Shown in pieces: positions 43,185-51,507 of a stretch of 64,000 bases of DNA. Source of the DNA: Rhodobacteraceae bacterium CCMM004 (GTDB lineage: Bacteria; Pseudomonadota; Alphaproteobacteria; Rhodobacterales; Rhodobacteraceae); contig RZWH01000008.1 of the NCBI GenBank assembly GCA_004005435.1, positions 1-64,000 of the forward strand. Direction: 5' to 3'. The position numbers and the translations under genes were made by a program. A model generated the notes under the pieces. The model was not told the origin of the DNA. It saw only the letters and a list, made by a program, of their open reading frames with translations, and did not search any database. Position 1 is the first letter of the stretch, and every line of letters starts with the position of its first letter.

Positions 43185-44239
43185 TCGAAGGTCGAAAGAT
43201 AGGCGATGACGGCGTCGATGTCCTCGTCCTGCCGGAACCCGGCAAAGGACATCTTGGTCCCCTTGATGTAGGTGCGGGGCTTGGCCAGGAACTCCGCCAG
43301 GGTCTCTTCGGTCCAGGTCAGCCCCTCGTCGTGGGCCTCCTGGAACGCGCGGGAGTAGCGAAAGCCCTCGATGCTGCCCGCCAGCCGACCGATGACGCCG
43401 TTGAGATGCGGGCCCGAGCGGTTCTTGGCCCCCTCGCCCACTTGGTGGCAGGCTCGGCATTTCGCGAACGCCTTCTCGCCGTCGGCCACGAGCTGCGGGT
43501 CGACCGCGGGCTCTTCGGCGGCGGCCTCGACCACCTCTTCGGCCGCGTCGGTCTCGGTAACGCCCGCGTCGGCGCCCGCGGCGGCCGCCTCGCGCCGCTC
43601 GCGCGCGGCGGCGTCGTCGGGGGTCACGTCGACCACAGCGGCGCGAGCGGTGATCTCGACCGCGTCCTTGCAGTCGGTCATGCAGACCTCGTCCGAGAAC
43701 GCCGCCAGCTCCGCCTCGGCGCGGTCGTCGAGAAAGAAGTTCTCCTCGTTCGGCAGCCGCACCTCGGTGAAGTTCTCATGGCTGAGGGTGAAATCGTCCT
43801 CAACGATGTAGTTGAGATAGAGCAGATAGGCGGTGATCGCGTAGACCTCGTCGTCGGTCAGCATCTGCGCCTGGCCGAAAGGCATGGCCCGGTGGACGTA
43901 GTCCCACACCGTCGAGAGGTAGGGCCAGTAGGAGCCGATGGTCTTGACCGGGCGGTCGTCGGTCAGGGTGCCGTCGCCCCCGGCCAGCACCGGCCAGCGC
44001 CCCCGCGCCTCGCCGAAGTCGCCGTGGCAGGACGCGCAGAGGTCGACATAGAGCTCCTCACCGGTCCAGACGTCGCCCGAGCCCTCGGGCAGGCCCATGC
44101 CGTCGGGACGGATATCGATGTCCCATGCCGCGACCTCGGCCTCGGTCGCTGGGCGGCCCAGGTCGAAGGACTGCGCAGCCGCCGGGCCGGCCAGCGCGAC
44201 AGCCAGGGCGACGGCGGCAAGCTCAGGAAACTTCGACAT
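43181..44239 (-). CDS. soxD: SoxD: diheme cytochrome c subunit of sulfane dehydrogenase
   Basis: The 352-aa periplasmic protein has a signal peptide (AAVALAVALAGPAAAQ), an N-terminal heme CASCH (68-72), and a C-terminal heme CRACH near residue 259 separated by an Ala/Glu-rich linker (AAAGADAGVTETDAAEEVV). SoxD takes electrons from the SoxC molybdenum centre. It overlaps soxC by 17 bp and soxE by ATGA. Confidence 0.93.
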   Translation of the reverse strand: MSKFPELAAVALAVALAGPAAAQSFDLGRPATEAEVAAWDIDIRPDGMGLPEGSGDVWTGEELYVDLCASCHGDFGEARGRWPVLAGGDGTLTDDRPVKTIGSYWPYLSTVWDYVHRAMPFGQAQMLTDDEVYAITAYLLYLNYIVEDDFTLSHENFTEVRLPNEENFFLDDRAEAELAAFSDEVCMTDCKDAVEITARAAVVDVTPDDAAARERREAAAAGADAGVTETDAAEEVVEAAAEEPAVDPQLVADGEKAFAKCRACHQVGEGAKNRSGPHLNGVIGRLAGSIEGFRYSRAFQEAHDEGLTWTEETLAEFLAKPRTYIKGTKMSFAGFRQDEDIDAVIAYLSTFE

Positions 44240-45476
44240 TTTCCGCAATCCCCTTCTCGTCGACATACCAGGTCTGGATCCCGTTGTTGTGATAGATCGA
44301 GTTCTCCCCGCGGAAGGCGCGGAGTTCGTTCTTGGTCGGCTGCACATAGCCGGTGGAGTCGTGCGCCCGGCTCTGCAACAGGAGCGGAGACCCGTCCCAA
44401 TCGAACTCGTAGTAGAAGCGGTGCATGGACTTGGAGAGGCTGGGGCCGTCCATCCGCGCCTGGTGCCAGTTCTTGCCACCGTCGAGCGTGACGTCGACCC
44501 GCGGGATCGTGCCGCGCCCAGACCACGCCACCCCGGTCAGCACCGTGTGGCCCTTGTCGTGCAGGATCGGCGCCTGCGGACTGGGGTTGGTGATGACCGA
44601 CTTGGCGTCCATCTCCCAGGTAAAGCGGCGGGCGGTGCCGTTCTCCAGCAGATCGGTATACTTGGACGTCTCCTCGCGGTGGTGCCAGGGCTCGTCGCCG
44701 ACCTCGATCCGGCGCAGCCACTTGACCCACATGTTGCCCTCCCAGCCCGGCACGACCAGGCGGACGGGATAGCCCTGTTCGGGGCGCAGGGCCTCGCCGT
44801 TCATCTTGAACGCCACCAGGCAGTCGTCCATCGCCTTTTCTATGGGGACGGAGCGGGTCATGCCGGACGCATCCGCGCCCTCGGGCAGGAGCCACTTGGC
44901 GTTGGTCTTGAGCCCCGCGGTCTCCAGCAGATAGCGCAGCGGCACGCCGGTATACATGACGTTGTGGATCATGCCGTGGGTGAACTGGCAGCCGTTGAGC
45001 TGCGCGCCCCGCCACTCCATCCCCGAGTTGGCCGCGCATTCCAGGAAGTAGACGCGGTTTTCGCGGGGAAAGCGCAGGAGATCCTGCATGGTAAAGACCA
45101 GTTCGGTCTCGACCAGACCGTTGATCATCAGCCGGTGCTCGGCCGGATCGATCTCGGCGATGCCTGCGTGGTGGCGTTCAAAGCACAATCCGTTGGGCGT
45201 GATGATCCCGTCGAGCTCGTGCAGGGGGGTAAAGTTCACCGACGACACCGGGTCGGCGGTCAGCCACTCGACGTTGCGCCGCTTGACATGCGCCTCGAAC
45301 TCGCTGGGGAATCCGTAGGGGCGCGCGTCGACGCCCTCGCCCAGGAACTGGTTCCATTCCTGGAGCTCCAGGATCGCGGGGTCGCCCTCGGCGCGGGCGC
45401 CTCCTGCGGCTGCGAGCGCCGCCCCGGTGGCCAGCCCGCCCTTGAGCAGGCCGCGGCGTGTCGTGCGATGGACCAT
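44223..45476 (-). CDS. soxC: SoxC: molybdenum sulfane dehydrogenase subunit
   Basis: The 417-aa protein has a Tat signal (HRTTRRGLLKGGLATGAALA) and the sulfite-oxidase fold; Cys147 in FLECAANSG is the molybdenum ligand. SoxCD oxidises the outer sulfane sulfur bound to SoxYZ, releasing six electrons. AGGAGGG lies just before the ATG. Its presence means thiosulfate can be oxidised fully to sulfate rather than stored as sulfur. Confidence 0.94.
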   Translation of the reverse strand: MVHRTTRRGLLKGGLATGAALAAAGGARAEGDPAILELQEWNQFLGEGVDARPYGFPSEFEAHVKRRNVEWLTADPVSSVNFTPLHELDGIITPNGLCFERHHAGIAEIDPAEHRLMINGLVETELVFTMQDLLRFPRENRVYFLECAANSGMEWRGAQLNGCQFTHGMIHNVMYTGVPLRYLLETAGLKTNAKWLLPEGADASGMTRSVPIEKAMDDCLVAFKMNGEALRPEQGYPVRLVVPGWEGNMWVKWLRRIEVGDEPWHHREETSKYTDLLENGTARRFTWEMDAKSVITNPSPQAPILHDKGHTVLTGVAWSGRGTIPRVDVTLDGGKNWHQARMDGPSLSKSMHRFYYEFDWDGSPLLLQSRAHDSTGYVQPTKNELRAFRGENSIYHNNGIQTWYVDEKGIAENVEVS

Positions 45477-45511
45477 GCTTGCCCTCCTATTTGCTCGTGG
45501 GGTTGGGGCGG

Positions 45512-47209
45512 TCAGCCGCCGACCACCTCCACACTGGTGTTCACGTCGACCGTGACGGTGCCCTTCTCCGCGACATAGCGCTCGACCACGTCCCAGATCG
45601 GCGGGCCCTCGGTGCCCTCGTTCACGCTGGCCCAGCCGGCGACGACGTAGCTGCGGGCCGGGTCGATGGCTTCGCCCGTGCTGAGCAGCGTCAGGTTGTC
45701 GATGCGTTTGCCCGCGGGCGCGGTCACGTCGATGCGGTAGCCCAGCCCGCCCGTGCGCACCATGTCGCCGCCCTGTTGGTAATAGGGGTCGGGGTTGAAG
45801 ATGTTGTCGGCCACATCCTCCAGCACGACCTTGAGGAACTCGCCCGTCATCTCGGTGCGATAGGCCTCTGGGTAGGTCATGGACGTGACGTTCCAGATGT
45901 CCTCGCGCGTGATCGCCTGTCCGGGCAGCAGAGACGGACCCCAGCGCACGCCGGGCGACAGCGCGATCTCGGCGTCCCGCTGGGTCAGGAGCGCGTCGCA
46001 GATCAGGTCGTCCCAAGTGCCGTTGAAGTTGCCGCGGCGGTAGAGCGTGCCGCCGGTGGTCCCGATCTCCTCTTTCAGTGCGCCCTCGTAGGGCGCGCGG
46101 TCGGCAGCGATCTGCGCCGCCATCTCGGCGTCCGGCTCGATCACGTCCGAGAAGATTGGGATCAGCTTGTGGCGGAAGCCGGTCATGCGCCCGTCCTCGA
46201 CGTTCAGGTCCACGCGGCTGACGAACTTGCCGTTCGAGCCGGTGGCGACGATGATCGTCTCGCCCACCAGCACCGGCTCGGGCAGGGCGTCGTGGGTGTG
46301 GCCCGACAGGATCACGTCGATCCCCGTCACCTGACCCGCCATCTTCTTGTCGGTGTCGAAACCGTTGTGGCTCAGGAGCACGACGAGGTCCGCGCCCTCG
46401 CTGCGCGCCTGGTCCACGGTCTCCTGCATCTGGCTCTCGCGGATGCCGAAGGAGTATTCGGGGAACATCCAGCCCGGGTTGGCGATCGGCATGTAAGGGA
46501 ACGCCTGGCCGATAACGGCGATCTTGGCACCGCCCCTCTCGAACCACGTATAGGGGGCGAAGTTCTCGGCCGGTTCGTCCCACTCGGCATCGAAGATGTT
46601 CTGTCCGAGTGCCTCGTAGGGGACCTGCTCGATCAGCTCCAGCAGTCGCTCGGTGCCCAGCGTGAACTCCCAATGGAAGGTCATGGCGTCGGGGCGCAGC
46701 AGGTTCATGGCGTTGACCACATTCTGCCCCTTGGTGTGGTAGCAGAGATAGGAGCCGTGCCAGGTGTCGCCCCCGTCGAGCAGGATCGCATCGGGGCGGT
46801 CGGCACGGATCGCTGCGACCACGGTGGCGATGCGGTCGAGCCCGCCCATGCGGCCATACTCCCGCCCGAGCGCGGCGAAGTCGTCGTAGGTCAGCGCATA
46901 GTGCGACGGGCTGCCGTCCTCGATGCCGTAGAAGCGGCGGAACTCGGCCCCGGTGATGTGCGGCACGACCCCGCGGTTATCGCCGACGCCGATATTGGTG
47001 TCGGGCTCGCGGAAATAGATCGGGCGGAGCTGCGCGTGGATGTCGGTCAGGTGGATCAGCGTCACGTTGCCGAAGGTGTCGAACTCCAGCAGCCGGTCCT
47101 GGGTCAGCGCCTGCTGCGCGGCGAGGCGCGACCACTGCCCGAACCCGGACCCGCCGTAGATCGCGGTGGTGGCCATGGCGGCCTGGAGGAAATCGCGGCG
47201 GGAGATCAT
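45512..47209 (-). CDS. soxB: SoxB: thiosulfohydrolase
   Basis: The 565-aa protein has a Tat signal (ISRRDFLQAAMATTA) and the 5'-nucleotidase-type two-metal site: LTDIHAQL (Asp56, His58), GGDTWHGS near 150 and LLSHNGFDTDKK near 265. SoxB releases sulfate from SoxYZ-bound S-thiosulfonate. An ATTC-N8-GAAT site and a terminator-like hairpin lie just upstream, suggesting its own promoter. Confidence 0.95.
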   Translation of the reverse strand: MISRRDFLQAAMATTAIYGGSGFGQWSRLAAQQALTQDRLLEFDTFGNVTLIHLTDIHAQLRPIYFREPDTNIGVGDNRGVVPHITGAEFRRFYGIEDGSPSHYALTYDDFAALGREYGRMGGLDRIATVVAAIRADRPDAILLDGGDTWHGSYLCYHTKGQNVVNAMNLLRPDAMTFHWEFTLGTERLLELIEQVPYEALGQNIFDAEWDEPAENFAPYTWFERGGAKIAVIGQAFPYMPIANPGWMFPEYSFGIRESQMQETVDQARSEGADLVVLLSHNGFDTDKKMAGQVTGIDVILSGHTHDALPEPVLVGETIIVATGSNGKFVSRVDLNVEDGRMTGFRHKLIPIFSDVIEPDAEMAAQIAADRAPYEGALKEEIGTTGGTLYRRGNFNGTWDDLICDALLTQRDAEIALSPGVRWGPSLLPGQAITREDIWNVTSMTYPEAYRTEMTGEFLKVVLEDVADNIFNPDPYYQQGGDMVRTGGLGYRIDVTAPAGKRIDNLTLLSTGEAIDPARSYVVAGWASVNEGTEGPPIWDVVERYVAEKGTVTVDVNTSVEVVGG

Positions 47210-47231
47210 GTCAGTCGACCCCTTCTCTTAC

Positions 47232-47247
47232 ATTCGCATGTCTGAAT
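47232..47247. promoter_or_regulatory. ATTC-N8-GAAT site before soxB
   Basis: ATTC (47232-47235), 8 bp, GAAT (47244-47247) matches the SqrR/BigR-type operator pattern as I remember it; the arms extend to CATTC/GAATG. It is 23 bp before the soxB ATG, where repressor binding would block a soxB promoter. SoxR encoded at 50019-50423 is the likely binder. Confidence 0.6.
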
Positions 47248-47261
47248 GCGTATCACCGGAA

Positions 47262-47292
47262 AAGGCCCGCGGGCATGGCGCACGCGGGCCTT
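47262..47292 (-). terminator. Terminator-like hairpin after soxA
   Basis: AAGGCCCGCG and CGCGGGCCTT form a perfect 10-bp stem with an 11-nt loop, followed on the minus strand by four T's. It lies directly after the soxA stop (47298) and before the soxB operator, so it could end or attenuate the soxXYZA transcript. Confidence 0.6.
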
Positions 47293-47297
47293 CTGCA

Positions 47298-48167
47298 TTA
47301 GTTGCGGACCGACGGTCCCTCGACCGACAGGCCGTTGCCGCGCGACGCGACGTAGAGCTCCAGCGCCACGAACTCGGGGCTTCCTTCGGCGAAGGTATGG
47401 GCCCGCGTGTCGCGGATGCAGCCGCGGAACCGTGCGTGCACCGAGTTGAGCTTGGTGTTCTTCAGCCGGTAGGTGGGAAAGCCGTTGATCTGGCCCTGGG
47501 ACAGGTGGTCGGCCCGGATCATCATGCCGTAGTTGTCCTCGTGGCAGTTGGCGCAGCTCAGCTCCAACTGGCCGAAGCGGGTGTAGTAGAGCTCCTGCCC
47601 CTGCTCCCAGGTGGATTGGGCCGGGCCGTCGATGGCCACGTTCACGGGCATCCCGCGCGACACCGACGCAATCAGCGCCGTCATGTTGATCATGTCGCCG
47701 CCGGAGTATTTCCAGGGCTCAGCCTCCATCCGGGTCTCGCGGCAGTCGTTGATCTGCATCTCCAGGGTGCGGACCTCGCCCGCCTCCTCGTTCCACTTCG
47801 GATAGACCGCCCGCACGCCGCGCAGCTCTTCGACGTCGCCGTGGCAAGACGCGCAGGATTCGCCTGCCGCGCCCTCGACCGTCTCCCAGTCCTCCATGGC
47901 GTTCTCGACCCAGATCATCGCCGGGTTGTCGAAGTCGTCCATCTGCACCGCTTGGGTCTCGTCCGAGCGGAATCGCCAGCCGGAATAGACGGTGTCGACA
48001 TATTCCATATGCGCCGGGGCCTCGGCCTCGGTCACGATCTCGATCTCGCCGTTGATGACGAGCTGGTCCTCGTCGGGCCCCGGGCCGGCCGCTGCCGCTC
48101 CCGTGAAACCGGCCAGAGCCACGGCGGTGAGCGCCGTCGTCAGACCGGGAGCGAATGCTCGCGTCAT
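47298..48167 (-). CDS. soxA: SoxA: diheme c-type cytochrome, catalytic subunit of SoxAX
   Basis: The 289-aa exported protein has CASCH (105-109) and CANCH (205-209) hemes and the active-site Cys250 in RGCIRDTRA, the persulfidated heme ligand of SoxA. With SoxX it couples thiosulfate to the SoxY cysteine. Signal peptide TTALTAVALAGFTGAAAAG. The upstream hairpin at 48192-48215 separates it from soxZ. Confidence 0.95.
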   Translation of the reverse strand: MTRAFAPGLTTALTAVALAGFTGAAAAGPGPDEDQLVINGEIEIVTEAEAPAHMEYVDTVYSGWRFRSDETQAVQMDDFDNPAMIWVENAMEDWETVEGAAGESCASCHGDVEELRGVRAVYPKWNEEAGEVRTLEMQINDCRETRMEAEPWKYSGGDMINMTALIASVSRGMPVNVAIDGPAQSTWEQGQELYYTRFGQLELSCANCHEDNYGMMIRADHLSQGQINGFPTYRLKNTKLNSVHARFRGCIRDTRAHTFAEGSPEFVALELYVASRGNGLSVEGPSVRN

Positions 48168-48191
48168 GTCTGTTCCTCCCCTCGTGAACGC

Positions 48192-48215
48192 CTCCGGCGG
48201 TTGGATCCGCCGGAG
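48192..48215 (-). terminator. Hairpin between soxZ and soxA
   Basis: CTCCGGCGG and CCGCCGGAG pair perfectly (9 bp) around a 6-nt loop; a second small stem GGCCC/GGGCC lies at 48222-48233. No T run. It probably tunes the ratio of soxYZ to soxA mRNA. Confidence 0.4.
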
Positions 48216-48237
48216 ATTTGGGCCCTCGGGCCGCGTG

Positions 48238-48567
48238 TCAGCCGACCTCGACGGCCTTGGTCTCTTCGTAGACCGAGCCGTCGTCGTCGAACCACTTGAA
48301 GGTGAACTCGCCCGACTCGGGCACCGTCGCCTCGAACTCGAAATACGGGTTCGTCGAAATTGCCGGCTCCAGCGTCACGTCGATGACGTTCTCGCCGTTG
48401 AAGTCGACCACGAAGCGGTTGATGATCGACCGCGGGATGGTGTTGCCGTCCCCGTCCTTGCGCTGCCCCGATTCCATCTTGTGGCTGATCAGGGTCTTGA
48501 TGGTGATCGCTTCGCCCGCCGCGGCCGTCTTGGGCACCTTGACGCGGGGCTTCACTCCGTCTGCCAT
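48238..48567 (-). CDS. soxZ: SoxZ: sulfur-carrier complex subunit
   Basis: The 109-aa protein is the typical SoxZ: PRVKVPKTAAAGEAITIKTL, ISHKMESGQRKD and FKWFDDDGSVYEETKAV. It has no signal peptide and is co-exported with SoxY. Start gives the usual length. Confidence 0.94.
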   Translation of the reverse strand: MADGVKPRVKVPKTAAAGEAITIKTLISHKMESGQRKDGDGNTIPRSIINRFVVDFNGENVIDVTLEPAISTNPYFEFEATVPESGEFTFKWFDDDGSVYEETKAVEVG

Positions 48568-48589
48568 ATCGTTGTCCTTTCCTAGCCGA

Positions 48590-49006
48590 TCAGCCGCCGC
48601 AGCCGCCGATGGTGACTTTGACCTCTTGCGAGGCACGCGCGAACGAACCGTCGGCCATCTTGGCGATGGCGATGACGTCCTGGGTTCCGGCCAGCCGGAT
48701 GCGGGTCGAGGCCCGCTGCGACGCGGCCAAGGGCCCGAAGTTGAAGGTGCCCACGTCCGGGTTCGGGTTGCCCGCGGCCAAGAGCATGATCGCGGTCGCG
48801 CCGGGGGCGGCGACCTCGATCGGCACCGTGTTGCCGTTCTCTGCGATCTCGGGCGCGGTCAGGGTGATCCCCTCGCTGCCCAGATCGGCACCGCCGGTGA
48901 ACTCGGCGATGGCCTCGTCCACCGAGGCGACCGCGCGCAGCGGCAAAAGCGCCGCCGTCGCCGCGGCCATTCCGGCCAGGAGCGTGTGGCGTCGTGTGAG
49001 CGTCAT
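48590..49006 (-). CDS. soxY: SoxY: substrate-carrier protein
   Basis: The 138-aa protein has a Tat signal (TLTRRHTLLAGMAAATAA) and the carrier C-terminus GGCGG with Cys136, on which sulfur intermediates are carried. The N-terminal mature part DEAIAEFTGGAD is conserved. The gene is 22 bp before soxZ. Confidence 0.95.
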   Translation of the reverse strand: MTLTRRHTLLAGMAAATAALLPLRAVASVDEAIAEFTGGADLGSEGITLTAPEIAENGNTVPIEVAAPGATAIMLLAAGNPNPDVGTFNFGPLAASQRASTRIRLAGTQDVIAIAKMADGSFARASQEVKVTIGGCGG

Positions 49007-49032
49007 GTCGTTCCTCCTAGAATTAGGGCGCG

Positions 49033-49506
49033 TCAGTAGTCGGTCAGCGTCATCAGATAGGCGACGACATCCTCGACCTGTTGCGCGGTCAATAGCGGCT
49101 CCAGATCGCCCTCCGCCGGCTTGCCCGAATAGGCGTTGCCGGGGCGGATGAAGCCTTCGGTCTTGTAGAACGAGGGCATCATCGTGCCGTCGAACATGAT
49201 TTTCGCGTTGGCCACGATGCCGCGCAGCTCGGCCTCGCTCCATCGCTCGCCGGCGCCGTCCAGCGGCGGCCCGATCTCGCCGTGAAAGGCGAACTCTTGC
49301 AAATCGGTGACGGCATGGCAGGCGATGCAGTTGCCCGAGCCCTTGTTCATGATTTCGCGCCCCGAGGCCGGATCGCCCGGCGCCCCGGTCAGCGAGGTTT
49401 CCACCGCGCCGTCCACAAAGTTCACGTCCACCGGCGCCACAATCTCCGCCCCCGCGACCCCTGCGGCCAAGCATACGGCCGCCGCTCCCGCTAAGATTCG
49501 TGCCAT
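49033..49506 (-). CDS. soxX: SoxX: monoheme cytochrome c subunit of SoxAX
   Basis: The 157-aa exported protein has CIACH (60-64) and a methionine-bearing loop MFDGTMMPSFY as axial ligand region. AGGGAGGA precedes the ATG. First gene of the minus-strand sox transcript, divergent from soxS. Confidence 0.94.
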   Translation of the reverse strand: MARILAGAAAVCLAAGVAGAEIVAPVDVNFVDGAVETSLTGAPGDPASGREIMNKGSGNCIACHAVTDLQEFAFHGEIGPPLDGAGERWSEAELRGIVANAKIMFDGTMMPSFYKTEGFIRPGNAYSGKPAEGDLEPLLTAQQVEDVVAYLMTLTDY

Positions 49507-49570
49507 GGGTCCTCCCTGATCCCCGTTTCGGCATACCGTAGCGCACGGTTCCGCGATCACGCAACAACAA

Positions 49571-49586
49571 ATTCAAGGTTATGAAT
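49571..49586. promoter_or_regulatory. ATTC-N8-GAAT site in the soxX/soxS divergent region
   Basis: ATTC (49571-49574), 8 bp, GAAT (49583-49586) is an exact match to the SqrR-type operator pattern, placed between the divergent soxX and soxS starts. It probably lets SoxR repress both units without sulfide or thiosulfate-derived persulfide. Confidence 0.65.
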
Positions 49587-49629
49587 GCAGCCGCAGCGAC
49601 GGCGCTTGATGATTGAGCTACGTCAAATT

Positions 49630-49644
49630 ATATTCCTTGAATAT
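49630..49644. promoter_or_regulatory. Palindrome covering the soxS start codon
   Basis: ATATTC-CTT-GAATAT is a perfect palindrome with a 3-bp centre, and its last AT is the start of the soxS ATG (49643). It holds ATTC and GAAT half-sites like the sox operators but with spacing 3 rather than 8. It may be a second, compact regulator site or an mRNA element limiting soxS translation. Confidence 0.45.
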
Positions 49645-50032
49645 GGTTCGCCGGACGTTCCTCCTGCGCGGTGCCCTTGCGGCGCTGCTCGTCGCGCTTG
49701 CAGCGCCGGTGTCGGCCTGGGCCGAGACGCGCCTGGTCATGGTCGAAGAGAAGGGCTGCATCTGGTGCGCCCGCTGGAACGCCGACGTCGGCGAAGAATA
49801 CCCCAAGACCGAAGAGGGCCGCGCCGCGCCCCTCCGGCGGCTGGATCTGCGGGCGCCGCGGCCCGACGATCTGAGCTTTGCCGGGCCGCTGATCATCACA
49901 CCCACGTTCGTCCTCATCCGCGACGGCACCGAGGTGTCGCGCCTCGAAGGCTACCCGGGCGAGGATTTCTTCTGGGGGCTCCTCCGCCGGATGCTCGGCG
50001 ATGCGGGGGTCGATCTCGATGCTGCGGGATGA
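49643..50032 (+). CDS. soxS: SoxS: periplasmic thioredoxin-like protein
   Basis: The 129-aa protein has a signal (LLRGALAALLVALAAPVSAWA) and the redox motif EEKGCIWCARW (Cys39, Cys42) with a LIITPTFVL cis-Pro strand. SoxS of Paracoccus reactivates SoxYZ and is encoded beside soxR as here. The start codon lies inside a palindrome, and an upstream TTG at 49613 gives an atypical extension. Confidence 0.88.
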   Translation: MVRRTFLLRGALAALLVALAAPVSAWAETRLVMVEEKGCIWCARWNADVGEEYPKTEEGRAAPLRRLDLRAPRPDDLSFAGPLIITPTFVLIRDGTEVSRLEGYPGEDFFWGLLRRMLGDAGVDLDAAG

Positions 50033-50423
50033 GGGCACGGGCCCGGACGCCGCCGAGGGCGACTATGCCCCCCGCCACCTGCCCTCCTTCTCCACCGACA
50101 TGGGCGCCGAGGATCTGGATCGGATGATGCAGAACGCTCAGCGTGCCTCGAACTTTCTCAAGGCGATCAGCCACGAAGGCCGGCTGATGATCCTCTGCCA
50201 CCTGGCCAGCGGCGAAAAGTCTGTGACCGAGTTGGAGACGCTCCTGTCGGCGCGCCAGGCGGCGGTGTCCCAGCAGCTTTCGCGCCTGCGCCTCGAAGGG
50301 CTGGTCAAGCCCCGGCGCGAGGGCAAGGCGATCTACTATAGCTTGACCGACGCCCGACCCACCCGAATAATCGACGTCGTCTACGATCTGTTCTGCAGGG
50401 ACGACGACGGGGCGGCGCGCTGA
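50019..50423 (+). CDS. soxR: SoxR: ArsR-family repressor with persulfide-sensor cysteines
   Basis: The 134-aa protein is a winged helix: AISHEGRLMILCHLASGEKS, then LSARQAAVSQQLSRLRLEGL as recognition helix, and LFCRDDDG at the end. Cys60 and Cys126 are 66 residues apart, the same spacing as the sensor pair of SqrR (41/107) and BigR, so it should form a polysulfide bridge on sulfide exposure. The gene overlaps soxS by 14 bp. Starts at 50001 and 50100 are alternatives. Confidence 0.88.
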   Translation: MLRDEGTGPDAAEGDYAPRHLPSFSTDMGAEDLDRMMQNAQRASNFLKAISHEGRLMILCHLASGEKSVTELETLLSARQAAVSQQLSRLRLEGLVKPRREGKAIYYSLTDARPTRIIDVVYDLFCRDDDGAAR

Positions 50424-50451
50424 GCCCGCGCCCGCAAGGGAGGAGGCGGGC

Positions 50452-51507
50452 ATGATCGACACATTGGGCGAACCGGCCGCCGTGGCGCTGGTCGGCCTTT
50501 TCGGCGGCGTGCTCTTGGGCCTCGCCGCGCGGCTCGGCCGGTTCTGCACGCTGGGCGCGATCGAGGATGCGCTCTACGGCGGCGACGGCCGGCGCCTGAG
50601 GATGTGGGGCGTGGCCATCGGCGTCGCCGCGATCGCCACTTGGGCGGCAACGGCGCGGGGCTGGGTCACCCCCGGGGACAGCGCCTACCTGGCCACCGCA
50701 TGGAACCCTTGGGCCAGCGTGCTGGGGGGCCTGGTCTTTGGCTACGGCATGGCGCTCGCCGGCAACTGCGGCTTCGGCGCGCTGGCGCGGGTGGGTGGCG
50801 GCGACTTTCGCGCCTTCGTCATCGTGCTGGTCATGGGCCTGGCCGCCTGGGTCGTGCTGGCCGGCCCCCTGGCCGAGGCGCGACTGTGGCTCTTTCCCGA
50901 GCGGCCGGCGGCCGGGGCGCCCGCGGGCCTGGCCCACACCGTCGCGGGATGGAACGGGATCGCGGTACCGACTGCGGGGCTGGTCCTGGGCGCTCTGATC
51001 CTGCTCGCCGCCCTGTCGGATCGCGCGATGCTGGCCAGCCCGCGCCACGTTTTCTGGGGTGCCGCGGTCGGCCTGGCCGTGGTCAGCGGTTGGATCGGCA
51101 CGGCCTGGGTGGCGCAGACCGGGTTCGCCGCCACGCCCCTGCGCTCGCACACCTTCGCCGCGCCGCTCGGCGAAACCATGCTCTATCTCATGACCGCCTC
51201 GGCGCGGCCGTTGAGCTTTGGTGTCGGATCGGTCGCGGGGGTGCTGATCGGCGCCTTCGTCGGCAGCCTGTTCAAGGGTCACTTCCGCTGGGAGGCGTGC
51301 GAGGATCCGCGCGAGTTGCGGCGTCAGATGACCGGCGCCGCGCTGATGGGCGGGGGCGCCGTGGTCGCCATGGGCTGCACCGTCGGCCAGGGGCTCTCGG
51401 CGTTCTCGCTTCTGGCGGTGAGCGCACCGGTGACCATGGCCGCGATCTTCGTCGGCGCGGCGCTGGGGCTGCGCCAGTTGATCACCGGCCTCCTCCCAGC
51501 AGAGTAG
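50452..51507 (+). CDS. YeeE/YedE-family (SoxT-like) transporter
   Basis: This 351-aa polytopic protein has the family cysteines LAGNCGFGALAR near residue 105 and AMGCTVGQGLSAF near residue 307, and a third in GRFCTLGAIED. It lies 28 bp after soxR behind GGGAGGAGG, so it is part of the soxSR transcript. SoxT proteins next to soxR have been proposed either to import thiosulfate or to pass signal sulfur to the repressor. Compare the second family member at 39398-40462. Confidence 0.85.
   Translation: MIDTLGEPAAVALVGLFGGVLLGLAARLGRFCTLGAIEDALYGGDGRRLRMWGVAIGVAAIATWAATARGWVTPGDSAYLATAWNPWASVLGGLVFGYGMALAGNCGFGALARVGGGDFRAFVIVLVMGLAAWVVLAGPLAEARLWLFPERPAAGAPAGLAHTVAGWNGIAVPTAGLVLGALILLAALSDRAMLASPRHVFWGAAVGLAVVSGWIGTAWVAQTGFAATPLRSHTFAAPLGETMLYLMTASARPLSFGVGSVAGVLIGAFVGSLFKGHFRWEACEDPRELRRQMTGAALMGGGAVVAMGCTVGQGLSAFSLLAVSAPVTMAAIFVGAALGLRQLITGLLPAE

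Noticed and set aside
49600-49625. FNR-like site TTGATGATTGAGC near soxS
   Set aside because: Only the left half matches the consensus; the right half does not.
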